Source: Lachnospiraceae bacterium UBA1753
Lineage (GTDB): Bacteria; Bacillota; Clostridia; Lachnospirales; Lachnospiraceae
Assembly (NCBI GenBank): GCA_002317595.1
Contig: DCHL01000161.1
Coordinates: 1 to 15,098, forward strand
Length of the DNA: 15,098 nt
Direction: 5' to 3'
Shown: positions 1-6,583 of the stretch, one piece after another
How the letters are laid out: each line of letters starts with the position of its first letter
How positions within the stretch are numbered: the stretch's first letter is position 1
Program-made: the position numbers and the translations under genes
Notes under the pieces: model-generated
What the model was told of the DNA's origin: nothing
Seen by the model: only the letters and a program-made list of their open reading frames with translations
Databases searched by the model: none

Positions 1-3000
1 GATTCCCAATAGGCAAGCTCATACCCTTCCTTCGCGCTGTAAGTAAGATATACGGTTGTCCCTGGAACATTGTCTGTCAAGGACGCAAATGCATCTATTT
101 TATCACTGCCTATAACAGTCACATTATGGCTTCCTGAGTATTCAAAGTTTATTGAACTGTCATCAAGCACATCAAGGTCTGATACTGTTATTTCCTGCTT
201 ATTTTCATTACCAACAGAATCAACGACATATATTTCATATACTCCGTTTAGGCATACTTCAACTCTGTCAGTGGTGTTCTTAACGTCACTTTCATGATTT
301 ATTGAAGCTACACTGTTATACTCTTTGATTTTTGTCTTTTCAGTGAAATTACCGCCCTTAATCCATAAAGAAGATAATCCTGACTGTTCATCATTTGTAT
401 CAATTTTAATTACGCAGCTCCTATGAATATCTGTTTTCTCATCAAGTGGCAGCTCGTTGACAGTCAGTTCTGGTTTTTCTTTATCAAAATTATTAACCTC
501 AAAACTCAATCTGCCCCATAATTCCTTTGCCATTTTTCCATTTTCATCAGAACCTGTATTTCCAAAGATTTCAATGAAATATGTGTCATTTTCATATACA
601 GTTGTATGAGTCATATCAGATTCAACACCGTTTTCGTTACTCCATATGTACTTATCATATAGGAAACTGCTCTTGGTTGTATCTGCGGTAAGAATTTCCA
701 GGGGGAAGCCTATTTCAACGCTCTCTCCATCAGCAAGCCATATCTTTTTTTCATTATTGTCATCACCGGGTATCTGATAACAATGATTTCCGATACTGTT
801 TTTAATCCATTCGCTGCTCTCTTCCTGATTCTTGAATGGTCCCTTCTGACTGAATACATAAACAGTGGTCTTTGTTACATTTCCTGCATTATCTTTTACA
901 GCAAACAGTCTTCCTGCCGTGTCTTTCTTTAAATCTTCTTCAATATCAAAGGAATATCTTTCATCCGAACTTTCAATCCATTCTTCGCGGCTGATATAAT
1001 TATCACCATTTTTATCATATGCGTATGCGCATATTCCGGAACGATCATCCGAGGCAAGGATTTCAACGCCTACTGCCTGGCTTGTTACGTATCTATTTGT
1101 GCTTGTTATTACAGGAGGCTGTCTATCAATACCATTATTGTTATCCGCATCAATTACAATGATGCTATTATCTGATGTCTTTGAGGTGTTTCCAGCAATA
1201 TCTTTTGCAAAAACGCAGTATACTCCATTTGCTTCTATTATTTTTGATGAATTCTGGCTATATACTACCTCGTCATCATAGGCATGAAGGCTTCGTGCTG
1301 CTTCTATGGTTCTGAAAGGGCCGCAGAATGCATAAGTAAGTTCTGGATTATTGTCAGTAGCTTCTATGTTGAGTAATCTATATCCAGACCACTGCTTATC
1401 AGGACCGCAATCAATATTTTTTATAATTGGAGCCTCAGTGTCCCATGCATTCACTGTCACAAAATATGGGCCACCAACATTTCCATTTTCATCCTCAGCT
1501 GTAACATGGTATTTTCCATTAAGACCTGTTAGGATCAGAGTGTTAGTTGTTGAGACAAGTTCATCACGCTCATTGAACCATCTATACATTATTTTTTCAT
1601 CGGATGAAAAATTATCGCTTGCAACAGCCTTAATTCTGTAGGTCATAGTTCTGTCTGCAGAGATTTTCAGTTCTGGCTTTTCGTCGAATCCACAGTCTTC
1701 AATTGTTGCAGTTGGAGCGATATCATCAATGACATTGATTTTCAGGCTTGCTGTATTTGTGAAATTCGGTTCATCACCATTGTCAAACCATATTTTGATG
1801 CTGTTGTCTCCAAGCGTATTATTCATTTTAAGTTCTTTGGATTTAGTCAGAGGATTCATATTGTCTATGAACCATATGTCTGAGTTCTTCCTGATTATTT
1901 CACTTGACCCGTTATCAAATTTTGCGATAAGGATTATATCCTCCGCCTTGATTGATTTGCCAAAGGAAATACTATCTGACGCGTAGCTTGCACTGATAGA
2001 AGAAAAGGACTTTGGAATGACCTTCAATGTAATATAAGGATTATCATGAAGACCTTCTGTGACATCAGCTACAGCTTTTGTTGTTAAATTTTTTAGGACA
2101 CAACGATATCTGCTGTTATCCATATTAAGTGACACGGCTCCAACCACACAGTCTGCGGCATCTCCCGTCTCAAGATTCTTCCACTCGCTATAAGAAACAG
2201 GCTCACCATCGGAATTGGTTTCGGAAACTGTCTGATACTGCCAGCAGAATTCAGTAGTATTTTCTGGATGTGCAACGCACAAAGATAGACTGCTTCCTTC
2301 GGTGAGGGATATTATTCCGCTATATCTTGCCAGGCTGTCAGAAGTGTTAAAGGCATACATAGTGCCAGAGCTCCTGGCCTCTTTAGTGATTGGCTGAAGC
2401 GACACAGGTTCTGAAGGCATCGTGAACATAAGTGGGTTTGCTGTCTTGCCATTTATTGATGAAATGTCTGATTTCCATTCAGAAATCTCATAATATCCCT
2501 TATCTTTACTTGCAACAGGAATTGCCTTTACTACAACCTGTTCTCCCTCTGAATAGTAGTTATAACCTTCTTCCGTTCCGGTAATAATTGACTCTACCCC
2601 TTCAGAAACCTCACACGCCACTCTATATTTTTCTCTTGAATCCGAATATGTTTCACCTGAGTAGATCCCAGTTCCTGAAGCTTTGACAGTATAGTGCTGT
2701 GTTTTATTTTTCTCGGTCACGGTAGAATTAACTGCATTTCCGGTGCTGTTATGTCCTGCTTCATCCTTGTGGCACGAAACGTCTGCACATTCATAAAGCG
2801 GAGTTGCCCGACTTAAGTCTGAGGACCAGTTCCATGAGATTATTCTGTAATCATGCCCCTTGGGATCTCCATACCTGAATGTATTGCTCCCTGTGATGCC
2901 ACATACGGAACATTTCTGATAATACTGTTCCGATTGATTGCAGGTTTTATCTGAATATTTTTTGAAAGTTAATATATCATTAATCAGCTCGTTATCAGAT

Positions 3001-3800
3001 AATTCCTGATAGTCACTGAAAATATGATTTGAAAGAGAACCATTCGTGGTCTCTGAACCAGTATATGAGTAACTGCAGTTTGTACAGGTATATACAAAGT
3101 AACCACGCTCCTTCTGCATACAGTTTCCATCTGCCGTTTTTACCCATTTATTCTTGTATACATGGGCAGCTTTTTCGCCATATTCCTGATCACAGTATTT
3201 ACACACAGCGCGTCTGGTGCAGGTTGCGACGCCACCTTCGTGCTTATCATGTGTTATCTCAACGTTAAATTCCCATGTGACATTGCGCCCTGCTGTTGTG
3301 CTGTTATTATTAATGACATAACATACATAAACTGTTCCACCGGCAGGAATGTACATTGTATCAGTATCTGAACCAGGTGTACTCCCAAGACCAACAGATG
3401 TATCTGATGTGTTATACCAGGCATTATTATAGAAAAAACGAACATCATTTGTGCATGCTCCGCTCTTTGATTTATCTGCGGAATTAACTCCGGTAAAACT
3501 ACCCTTTCCAGTCACTGTCCCTGCGGTATACATAGTTACCTTTCTGACAATGCAGAGTAAATCATCGTATTTTCCATCTTCTTTTCCAAGAAAAACTGTT
3601 GTTGCACTGTTTCCTGTATCTGTAGTTGAAAATGCTGAGCTGACGTATCCCTTTGTCCTGCCCCAATATGCATCTCCTATTTCTCCAATTCCAGCATATG
3701 CGTTTACTATTTTTTGACCGAATCCTGTTAGATTAGTCCCTGTCAGCGTTACGGCCGCAGCAAGAATAAAGGCTGCGGTGCGTTTAAAAAATCTCATCAT
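1..3800 (-). CDS. Giant secreted multidomain surface protein (partial, C-terminal part outside window)
   Basis: One uninterrupted frame runs from ATG at 3800 to the window edge, giving 1266 codons without a stop. A GGAGG lies 8 bases before this ATG and 11 before a second adjacent ATG, so 3800 is preferred. Residues 1-36 are a signal peptide: basic start, Ala/Leu-rich core, cleavage expected after AYA36. Next comes a unique N-terminal part, then paired cysteines at C200/C203, C239/C242, C297/C300 and C338/C343. A segment at about 393-470 resembles the InlB B-repeat family (Gly-Tyr-Tyr then Trp, ending in NPLMFTMP). An Ig-like segment follows at about 475-600. Ig-like modules carrying a D-x-x-G-N signature recur at 770, 867, 970 and 1194. 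The last visible residues look like the start of another InlB-type repeat. It is probably a cell-surface or secreted adhesin- or wall-type protein. The anchor, if any, is outside the window and no enzyme domain is visible. Lysine and glutamate codons are mostly AAA and GAA, unlike the neighbouring receptor gene. Function is unknown. Confidence 0.85.
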   Translation of the reverse strand, partial: MMRFFKRTAAFILAAAVTLTGTNLTGFGQKIVNAYAGIGEIGDAYWGRTKGYVSSAFSTTDTGNSATTVFLGKEDGKYDDLLCIVRKVTMYTAGTVTGKGSFTGVNSADKSKSGACTNDVRFFYNNAWYNTSDTSVGLGSTPGSDTDTMYIPAGGTVYVCYVINNNSTTAGRNVTWEFNVEITHDKHEGGVATCTRRAVCKYCDQEYGEKAAHVYKNKWVKTADGNCMQKERGYFVYTCTNCSYSYTGSETTNGSLSNHIFSDYQELSDNELINDILTFKKYSDKTCNQSEQYYQKCSVCGITGSNTFRYGDPKGHDYRIISWNWSSDLSRATPLYECADVSCHKDEAGHNSTGNAVNSTVTEKNKTQHYTVKASGTGIYSGETYSDSREKYRVACEVSEGVESIITGTEEGYNYYSEGEQVVVKAIPVASKDKGYYEISEWKSDISSINGKTANPLMFTMPSEPVSLQPITKEARSSGTMYAFNTSDSLARYSGIISLTEGSSLSLCVAHPENTTEFCWQYQTVSETNSDGEPVSYSEWKNLETGDAADCVVGAVSLNMDNSRYRCVLKNLTTKAVADVTEGLHDNPYITLKVIPKSFSSISASYASDSISFGKSIKAEDIILIAKFDNGSSEIIRKNSDIWFIDNMNPLTKSKELKMNNTLGDNSIKIWFDNGDEPNFTNTASLKINVIDDIAPTATIEDCGFDEKPELKISADRTMTYRIKAVASDNFSSDEKIMYRWFNERDELVSTTNTLILTGLNGKYHVTAEDENGNVGGPYFVTVNAWDTEAPIIKNIDCGPDKQWSGYRLLNIEATDNNPELTYAFCGPFRTIEAARSLHAYDDEVVYSQNSSKIIEANGVYCVFAKDIAGNTSKTSDNSIIVIDADNNNGIDRQPPVITSTNRYVTSQAVGVEILASDDRSGICAYAYDKNGDNYISREEWIESSDERYSFDIEEDLKKDTAGRLFAVKDNAGNVTKTTVYVFSQKGPFKNQEESSEWIKNSIGNHCYQIPGDDNNEKKIWLADGESVEIGFPLEILTADTTKSSFLYDKYIWSNENGVESDMTHTTVYENDTYFIEIFGNTGSDENGKMAKELWGRLSFEVNNFDKEKPELTVNELPLDEKTDIHRSCVIKIDTNDEQSGLSSLWIKGGNFTEKTKIKEYNSVASINHESDVKNTTDRVEVCLNGVYEIYVVDSVGNENKQEITVSDLDVLDDSSINFEYSGSHNVTVIGSDKIDAFASLTDNVPGTTVYLTYSAKEGYELAYWE

Positions 3801-3848
3801 AAACCAAGCCTCCGATAATTTGATATGTAATTTGTAATGGATAAACAG

Positions 3849-3890
3849 GTCCGAAATGAATAATTGACTTGAGTGCCCCCGGACGGCACT
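3849..3890 (-). promoter_or_regulatory. Candidate H-type pseudoknot in the 5' leader of the surface-protein mRNA
   Basis: Read on the minus strand, AGTGCC (3890-3885) can pair with GGCACT (3877-3872), enclosing the 7-base loop GTCCGGG. The GTCCG of that loop is perfectly complementary to CGGAC 18 bases further on (3853-3849). Loop-to-downstream pairing of this kind makes an H-type pseudoknot. The first connecting loop would have zero bases unless the outermost G-C pair opens, leaving 4 bp in the second stem. It lies just after the predicted transcription start and about 50 bases before the start codon. No U-run follows, so it is not an intrinsic terminator. It matches no riboswitch class I can name. 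Confidence 0.35.
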
Positions 3891-3905
3891 TCTTCGAATA
3901 ATGAT

Positions 3906-3933
3906 ATAATAAAAAATTGAACATGAATGTTCA
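3906..3933 (-). promoter_or_regulatory. Candidate promoter of the surface-protein gene with an overlapping inverted repeat
   Basis: On the minus strand TGAACA (3933-3928) and TATTAT (3911-3906) are separated by 16 bases and could be -35 and -10 boxes. This would start transcription at roughly 3895-3899, about 100 bases before the ATG. The -35 lies inside an inverted repeat, TGAACAT-2 bases-ATGTTCA (3918-3933), which is placed like a repressor operator. Neither hexamer is close to consensus, so the call is tentative. Confidence 0.35.
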
Positions 3934-3976
3934 GACCTGATTTTAGGATGATAACAAATGAAAAGAAAAATCACAA

Positions 3977-3992
3977 GTACTAAATTTAGTAC
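3977..3992. repeat. Perfect 16-bp palindrome GTACTAAATTTAGTAC
   Basis: The 16 bases read the same on both strands. The site lies 44 bp upstream of the inverted repeat over the candidate surface-gene promoter and about 160 bases before the receptor start codon. The perfect symmetry suggests a binding site for a dimeric regulator. AT-rich palindromes do arise by chance, and no regulator gene adjoins it. Confidence 0.4.
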
Positions 3993-4151
3993 AATCTTCT
4001 CTTCTCTATCATACTTTGCATAAAAATACTCTGAAATATCAATAATATCTGTTGAAATTTTCATATAATTGTGTTTTTTTCGTGATTAATATGATAAAAT
4101 TATAACACTATATTGTTTTCTTTTTTACTAAATACTTAGGAGGATAAATTA

Positions 4152-5810
4152 ATGAAAAAGAAAATTAACTTTTTGTCACTACTTCTAATGCTTGGTATAC
4201 TTCCTGTACTTGTTGCAGTCATAATCAGTACAGTATTTTCAGTATCTAAGATGACGGAGGAGTTAAAGGAAGGGACTTTCGAGAAGTTGAACATTGCAGC
4301 TGAAGGTCTTGCTGAGTATTACTCTTATGATATTGAGAAGACTGGCGAGCCCGATCTTGATGACTATGTTGACTGCATGAAGGCTGACGGTGTCGAGCTT
4401 ACTCTCTTCAAAGAGGATACCCGAATTTCCACTTCTATTTTCAAGGATGGTTCAACCACAGAGAGAAATATCGGAACACAGGCGGATGCTACTATCTATG
4501 CTGATGTAAAGTCTGGTAAAGTCATTGAAAAGGATGGCGTATCAATCGGCGGAGCAAAATACTATGTTGCATACAGACCAATTTACGCTAACGGAGAATT
4601 CTGGGGTATGGCATTTGCCGGCGAAAGCGAAGCAAAGGTTCGCGAAGCTGTTTCTGCTGCTAGAAATGCACAGATAATCATTGCAATTATTCTTATTCTT
4701 GGAGCTGCTGCTCTTATTGGATTCCTTGCAGTTAAGATTAAGAAACCAATGGAGGAATCTGTTAAGGCACTCAAGACTCTCTCTGAAGGAAATATCAGTG
4801 ACAGTATTGCCCTTACATCTTCAGTTTCTGAGATTGAGGATATCATTGGTGCAGCAAATGGTCTTCAGAAGGCACTTTCCACTGCTATCGGTTCTGTTAA
4901 GTCCTCTGCTGACATTCTCGCTTTTGCTGTTAAAGAGGTTGACGAGAAGACAGAGTCCAATACTGAGAGCGTAAGTCAGATTAATGATTCCATCAATGAG
5001 GTTGCACAGACTTCACAGCAGGTTTCTGAGTCAGCTCAGACCCTCGCAATGAAGGCTTCAGACCTCGGCATGAATATTGAGGAGCTCGCTGAGAACGTAA
5101 GAATTCTCTCTGAGGCTTCCGACAGTATTAAGAAGGCTAATTCAGAAGCATCTAATTACATGAATACAGTTCTTAAGTCTTCAAACGAGTCTGTTACTGC
5201 AGTAAATAATATTTCAGAGCAGATTGACAGCACTAATGATGCTATTGAGAAGATTAATACAGCAGTTGAAGCTATCAACGAAATTGCTAACCAGACTTCT
5301 CTTCTTGCACTTAATGCTTCTATCGAGGCAGCAAGAGCTGGTGATGCAGGTCGTGGATTTGCAGTTGTTGCTGACGAAATCGGAAAGCTCTCTACACAGT
5401 CCAAGGAAAGTGCTGGAGAGATTGCTCAGATTGCTCAGGACATCATGGCATCTTCAGAGAAGTCAGTTGAGGCAGCTAAGGCTGTAACTCAGATTATTGC
5501 TACAGAGCAGAGCTACATTCGTGAGACTCAGCAGAGATTTGATGTTCTCTCACAGGGCGTTGATTCTTCAATCGTTGAGATTGCTTCAATCTCACAGAAG
5601 ACCGAGACACTTAATGTAATTAAGAACGATGTGTCTAATGCAACAAATGATCTTGGCGCAATGGCCGAGGAGCTTGGAGCATCTGCTGAAGAAGTATCAG
5701 CAAGCTGTAATGTAGTACTCTCCGCTTGTTCAGATACCAGAGCAAAGACAGAGGAAATGACTGCTACTGACGAAGAGCTCGGCGACGCAGTTTCATTCTT
5801 TAGAGTATAG
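4152..5810 (+). CDS. Methyl-accepting chemotaxis protein with Cache-like sensor
   Basis: A 552-residue transmembrane chemoreceptor that would pass ligand binding outside the cell to the CheA-CheW complex. It starts with a basic tail and membrane helix (about 6-30). An extracellular segment (31-173) follows, whose second half (about 83-158, ending WGMAFAG) looks like a single Cache domain. A second membrane helix is at about 174-195, then a HAMP-like linker (196-250) and a long coiled-coil signalling domain. The CheA/CheW-contacting hairpin tip is clear at about 375-414, with ANQTSLLALNASIEAARAG and GRGFAVVADEI. The C-terminus is SFFRV, without a CheR-binding pentapeptide of the NWETF type. 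AGGAGG sits 8 bases before the ATG. The gene stands alone between a divergent neighbour and a terminator. Its codons are strongly biased to AAG and GAG, which suggests high expression. The ligand cannot be told from sequence. Confidence 0.95.
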   Translation: MKKKINFLSLLLMLGILPVLVAVIISTVFSVSKMTEELKEGTFEKLNIAAEGLAEYYSYDIEKTGEPDLDDYVDCMKADGVELTLFKEDTRISTSIFKDGSTTERNIGTQADATIYADVKSGKVIEKDGVSIGGAKYYVAYRPIYANGEFWGMAFAGESEAKVREAVSAARNAQIIIAIILILGAAALIGFLAVKIKKPMEESVKALKTLSEGNISDSIALTSSVSEIEDIIGAANGLQKALSTAIGSVKSSADILAFAVKEVDEKTESNTESVSQINDSINEVAQTSQQVSESAQTLAMKASDLGMNIEELAENVRILSEASDSIKKANSEASNYMNTVLKSSNESVTAVNNISEQIDSTNDAIEKINTAVEAINEIANQTSLLALNASIEAARAGDAGRGFAVVADEIGKLSTQSKESAGEIAQIAQDIMASSEKSVEAAKAVTQIIATEQSYIRETQQRFDVLSQGVDSSIVEIASISQKTETLNVIKNDVSNATNDLGAMAEELGASAEEVSASCNVVLSACSDTRAKTEEMTATDEELGDAVSFFRV

Positions 5811-5838
5811 TACGTAAGTATTTTGTAAAATGAATTCA

Positions 5839-5880
5839 GGGGCTGGCAAGTCACAAAGTGATGAGCCAGCCCCCTTTTTG
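5839..5880 (+). terminator. Intrinsic terminator after the chemoreceptor gene
   Basis: GGGGCTGGC (5839-5847) pairs perfectly over 9 bp with GCCAGCCCC (5865-5873). The internal TCAC and GTGA can extend the hairpin. CTTTTTG follows at once. It lies 28 bases after the receptor stop codon. The facing gene ends at 5972, but on the minus strand the stem is not followed by a U-run, so it should act mainly in the plus direction. Confidence 0.9.
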
Positions 5881-5971
5881 TAGTCAATAAAAAATGGACA
5901 TTCTGCTTAGTGTTCCAGAGTCTGAATTACTTGCAGATTCAATGTGATACTTTTCCTCAATTATGACTCGA

Positions 5972-6391
5972 CTATTTATACTCCTCTGAATAATAGGGAA
6001 CAATAATGAATGTCCCGGCCTGGAGATAATCATCATCACAGGGGATATGATTAATAAACCTGACCTCGTCAATATACCCATTAATGCTCTTATATTCAGA
6101 CGAAATATACTGCCTGGCTATGGAAGTCAATGTATCACCGCTATTGATGCAGACACTTGTGTAATACTTGTAAGTCTGAACCTCATTCTCTTCATTTGCG
6201 TACGAATTGCTTCTTCCAAATGCAAGAGCTATACAGAAGATAATGCATACTGCTATTGCAAGCTTTGAAAGAATTCTGTTCCTACGACGACGTCTGATCT
6301 TCTCTCTTCTGCTTCTCTTGTGAGCAACCTGTCTTCTTATATTGTCGAGTTCAACATCTGTAAAATACTCATTGCATCCAAACTCTCTCAT
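5972..6391 (-). CDS. yneA: YneA-like SOS cell-division inhibitor with LysM domain
   Basis: A 139-residue protein. The N-terminus (1-40) is cytoplasmic and very basic, with an Arg-rich run at about 27-39. One membrane helix (about 41-59) is followed by an extracytoplasmic LysM-type domain (about 75-135) with SGDTLTSIA and the closing LQAGTFIIVPY. In Bacillus subtilis YneA has the same membrane-helix-plus-LysM plan, is encoded next to lexA, and delays septation during DNA damage. The ATG at 6391 was chosen because GAGGTG lies 6 bases before it. A longer frame beginning at 6493 would read through the promoter and operators. It is divergent from lexA and has its own near-consensus promoter filled with LexA sites. 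At 139 residues it is longer than the roughly 105 of the Bacillus protein, mainly through the basic tail. The assignment rests on architecture, neighbour and operators, since the family's sequence is poorly conserved. Confidence 0.8.
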   Translation of the reverse strand: MREFGCNEYFTDVELDNIRRQVAHKRSRREKIRRRRRNRILSKLAIAVCIIFCIALAFGRSNSYANEENEVQTYKYYTSVCINSGDTLTSIARQYISSEYKSINGYIDEVRFINHIPCDDDYLQAGTFIIVPYYSEEYK

Positions 6392-6424
6392 GATAAACAC
6401 CTCTTCAATAATCAAACAAAAATA

Positions 6425-6438
6425 CGAACAATCGTTCG
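6425..6438. promoter_or_regulatory. LexA (SOS) box 1
   Basis: CGAACAATCGTTCG has perfect arms CGAAC/GTTCG around four bases, the form of the Gram-positive LexA (DinR) box, GAAC-N4-GTTC. It lies just downstream of the yneA -10 box, about where transcription would start, so bound LexA would block initiation or early elongation of yneA. Confidence 0.9.
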
Positions 6439-6448
6439 GCTTGAATTC

Positions 6449-6477
6449 AGTATACCGAACAGTTGTTCTTATGTCAA
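6449..6477 (-). promoter_or_regulatory. yneA promoter, near consensus
   Basis: On the minus strand TTGACA (6477-6472), a 17-base spacer and TATACT (6454-6449) form an almost ideal housekeeping promoter, about 50 bases before the yneA ribosome binding site. A promoter this strong combined with two LexA boxes in and just after it fits a gene that is tightly off until SOS induction. Confidence 0.85.
6456..6469. promoter_or_regulatory. LexA (SOS) box 2, inside the yneA promoter spacer
   Basis: CGAACAGTTGTTCT carries the GAAC-N4-GTTC core. All 14 bases fall within the 17-base spacer between the yneA -35 and -10 boxes, so LexA and RNA polymerase cannot occupy the site together. Confidence 0.9.
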
Positions 6478-6486
6478 CTGTTTTAT

Positions 6487-6500
6487 CGAACAAATTTTCG
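6487..6500. promoter_or_regulatory. LexA (SOS) box 3, degenerate, on the lexA side
   Basis: CGAACAAATTTTCG has an intact left half CGAAC, but the right half is TTTCG in place of GTTCG, one mismatch from the symmetric core. It lies upstream of the candidate lexA -35 box. Its centre is 31 bp from box 2, the same distance as between boxes 1 and 2, which supports it being a real but weaker site. Confidence 0.65.
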
Positions 6501-6510
6501 GAATATATGT

Positions 6511-6539
6511 TTGCTTTTTGATATTTGAGGTGATATACT
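6511..6539 (+). promoter_or_regulatory. Candidate lexA promoter with extended -10
   Basis: TTGCTT (6511-6516) and TATACT (6534-6539) are 17 bases apart. TG one base before the -10 (6531-6532) gives an extended -10 element. It would start transcription near 6546, some 38 bases before the lexA ATG. The only nearby LexA box (box 3) is centred about 52 bp upstream of that start, outside the core promoter. Confidence 0.6.
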
Positions 6540-6583
6540 TTAATTAAAGATAAAAATTTTCCTGTCTTGAAAGGAGTATTGAT

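Larger units (their letters stand above)
3801..4151. other. Divergent intergenic region between the surface protein and chemoreceptor genes
   Basis: This 351-base AT-rich stretch separates two divergent genes. Its left part (3801-3911) should be the leader and promoter of the surface gene and holds the candidate pseudoknot listed separately. The middle holds two inverted repeats (3918-3933 and 3977-3992). The right part (4020-4151) should hold the receptor promoter. It is so AT-rich that several sequences resemble a -10 box, for example TATGAT at 4090-4095, but none has a convincing -35 at 17 bases, so I do not call that promoter. The receptor ribosome binding site AGGAGG is at 4138-4143. No RNA gene or convincing protein-coding gene was seen. 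Confidence 0.6.

Noticed and set aside
70..3717. Plus-strand frames of 60-96 codons across the first 3.7 kb
   Set aside because: All lie opposite the continuous minus-strand surface-protein frame, lack ribosome binding sites and have low-complexity hydrophobic or serine-rich products typical of antisense frames.
3918..3933. GAAC...GTTC repeat as a fourth LexA box
   Set aside because: The half-sites are six bases apart, not four as in the boxes at the lexA locus and in the Gram-positive consensus.
3958..4023. Short frame of 21 codons starting MKRKITSTKF in the intergenic region
   Set aside because: It has only a weak AGGA ahead, contains the 16-bp palindrome and shows no recognisable peptide. 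Chance is the simpler explanation.
4021..4110. Specific promoter for the chemoreceptor gene, including a flagellar sigma-28 type
   Set aside because: Several AT-rich hexamers fit a -10 loosely but none has a matching -35. No sigma-28 pattern with a GCCGATAA-like -10 was found.
6392..6493. Longer N-terminus for the yneA-like protein, beginning at 6493
   Set aside because: It would translate the promoter and LexA boxes. The ATG at 6391 has a proper ribosome binding site.
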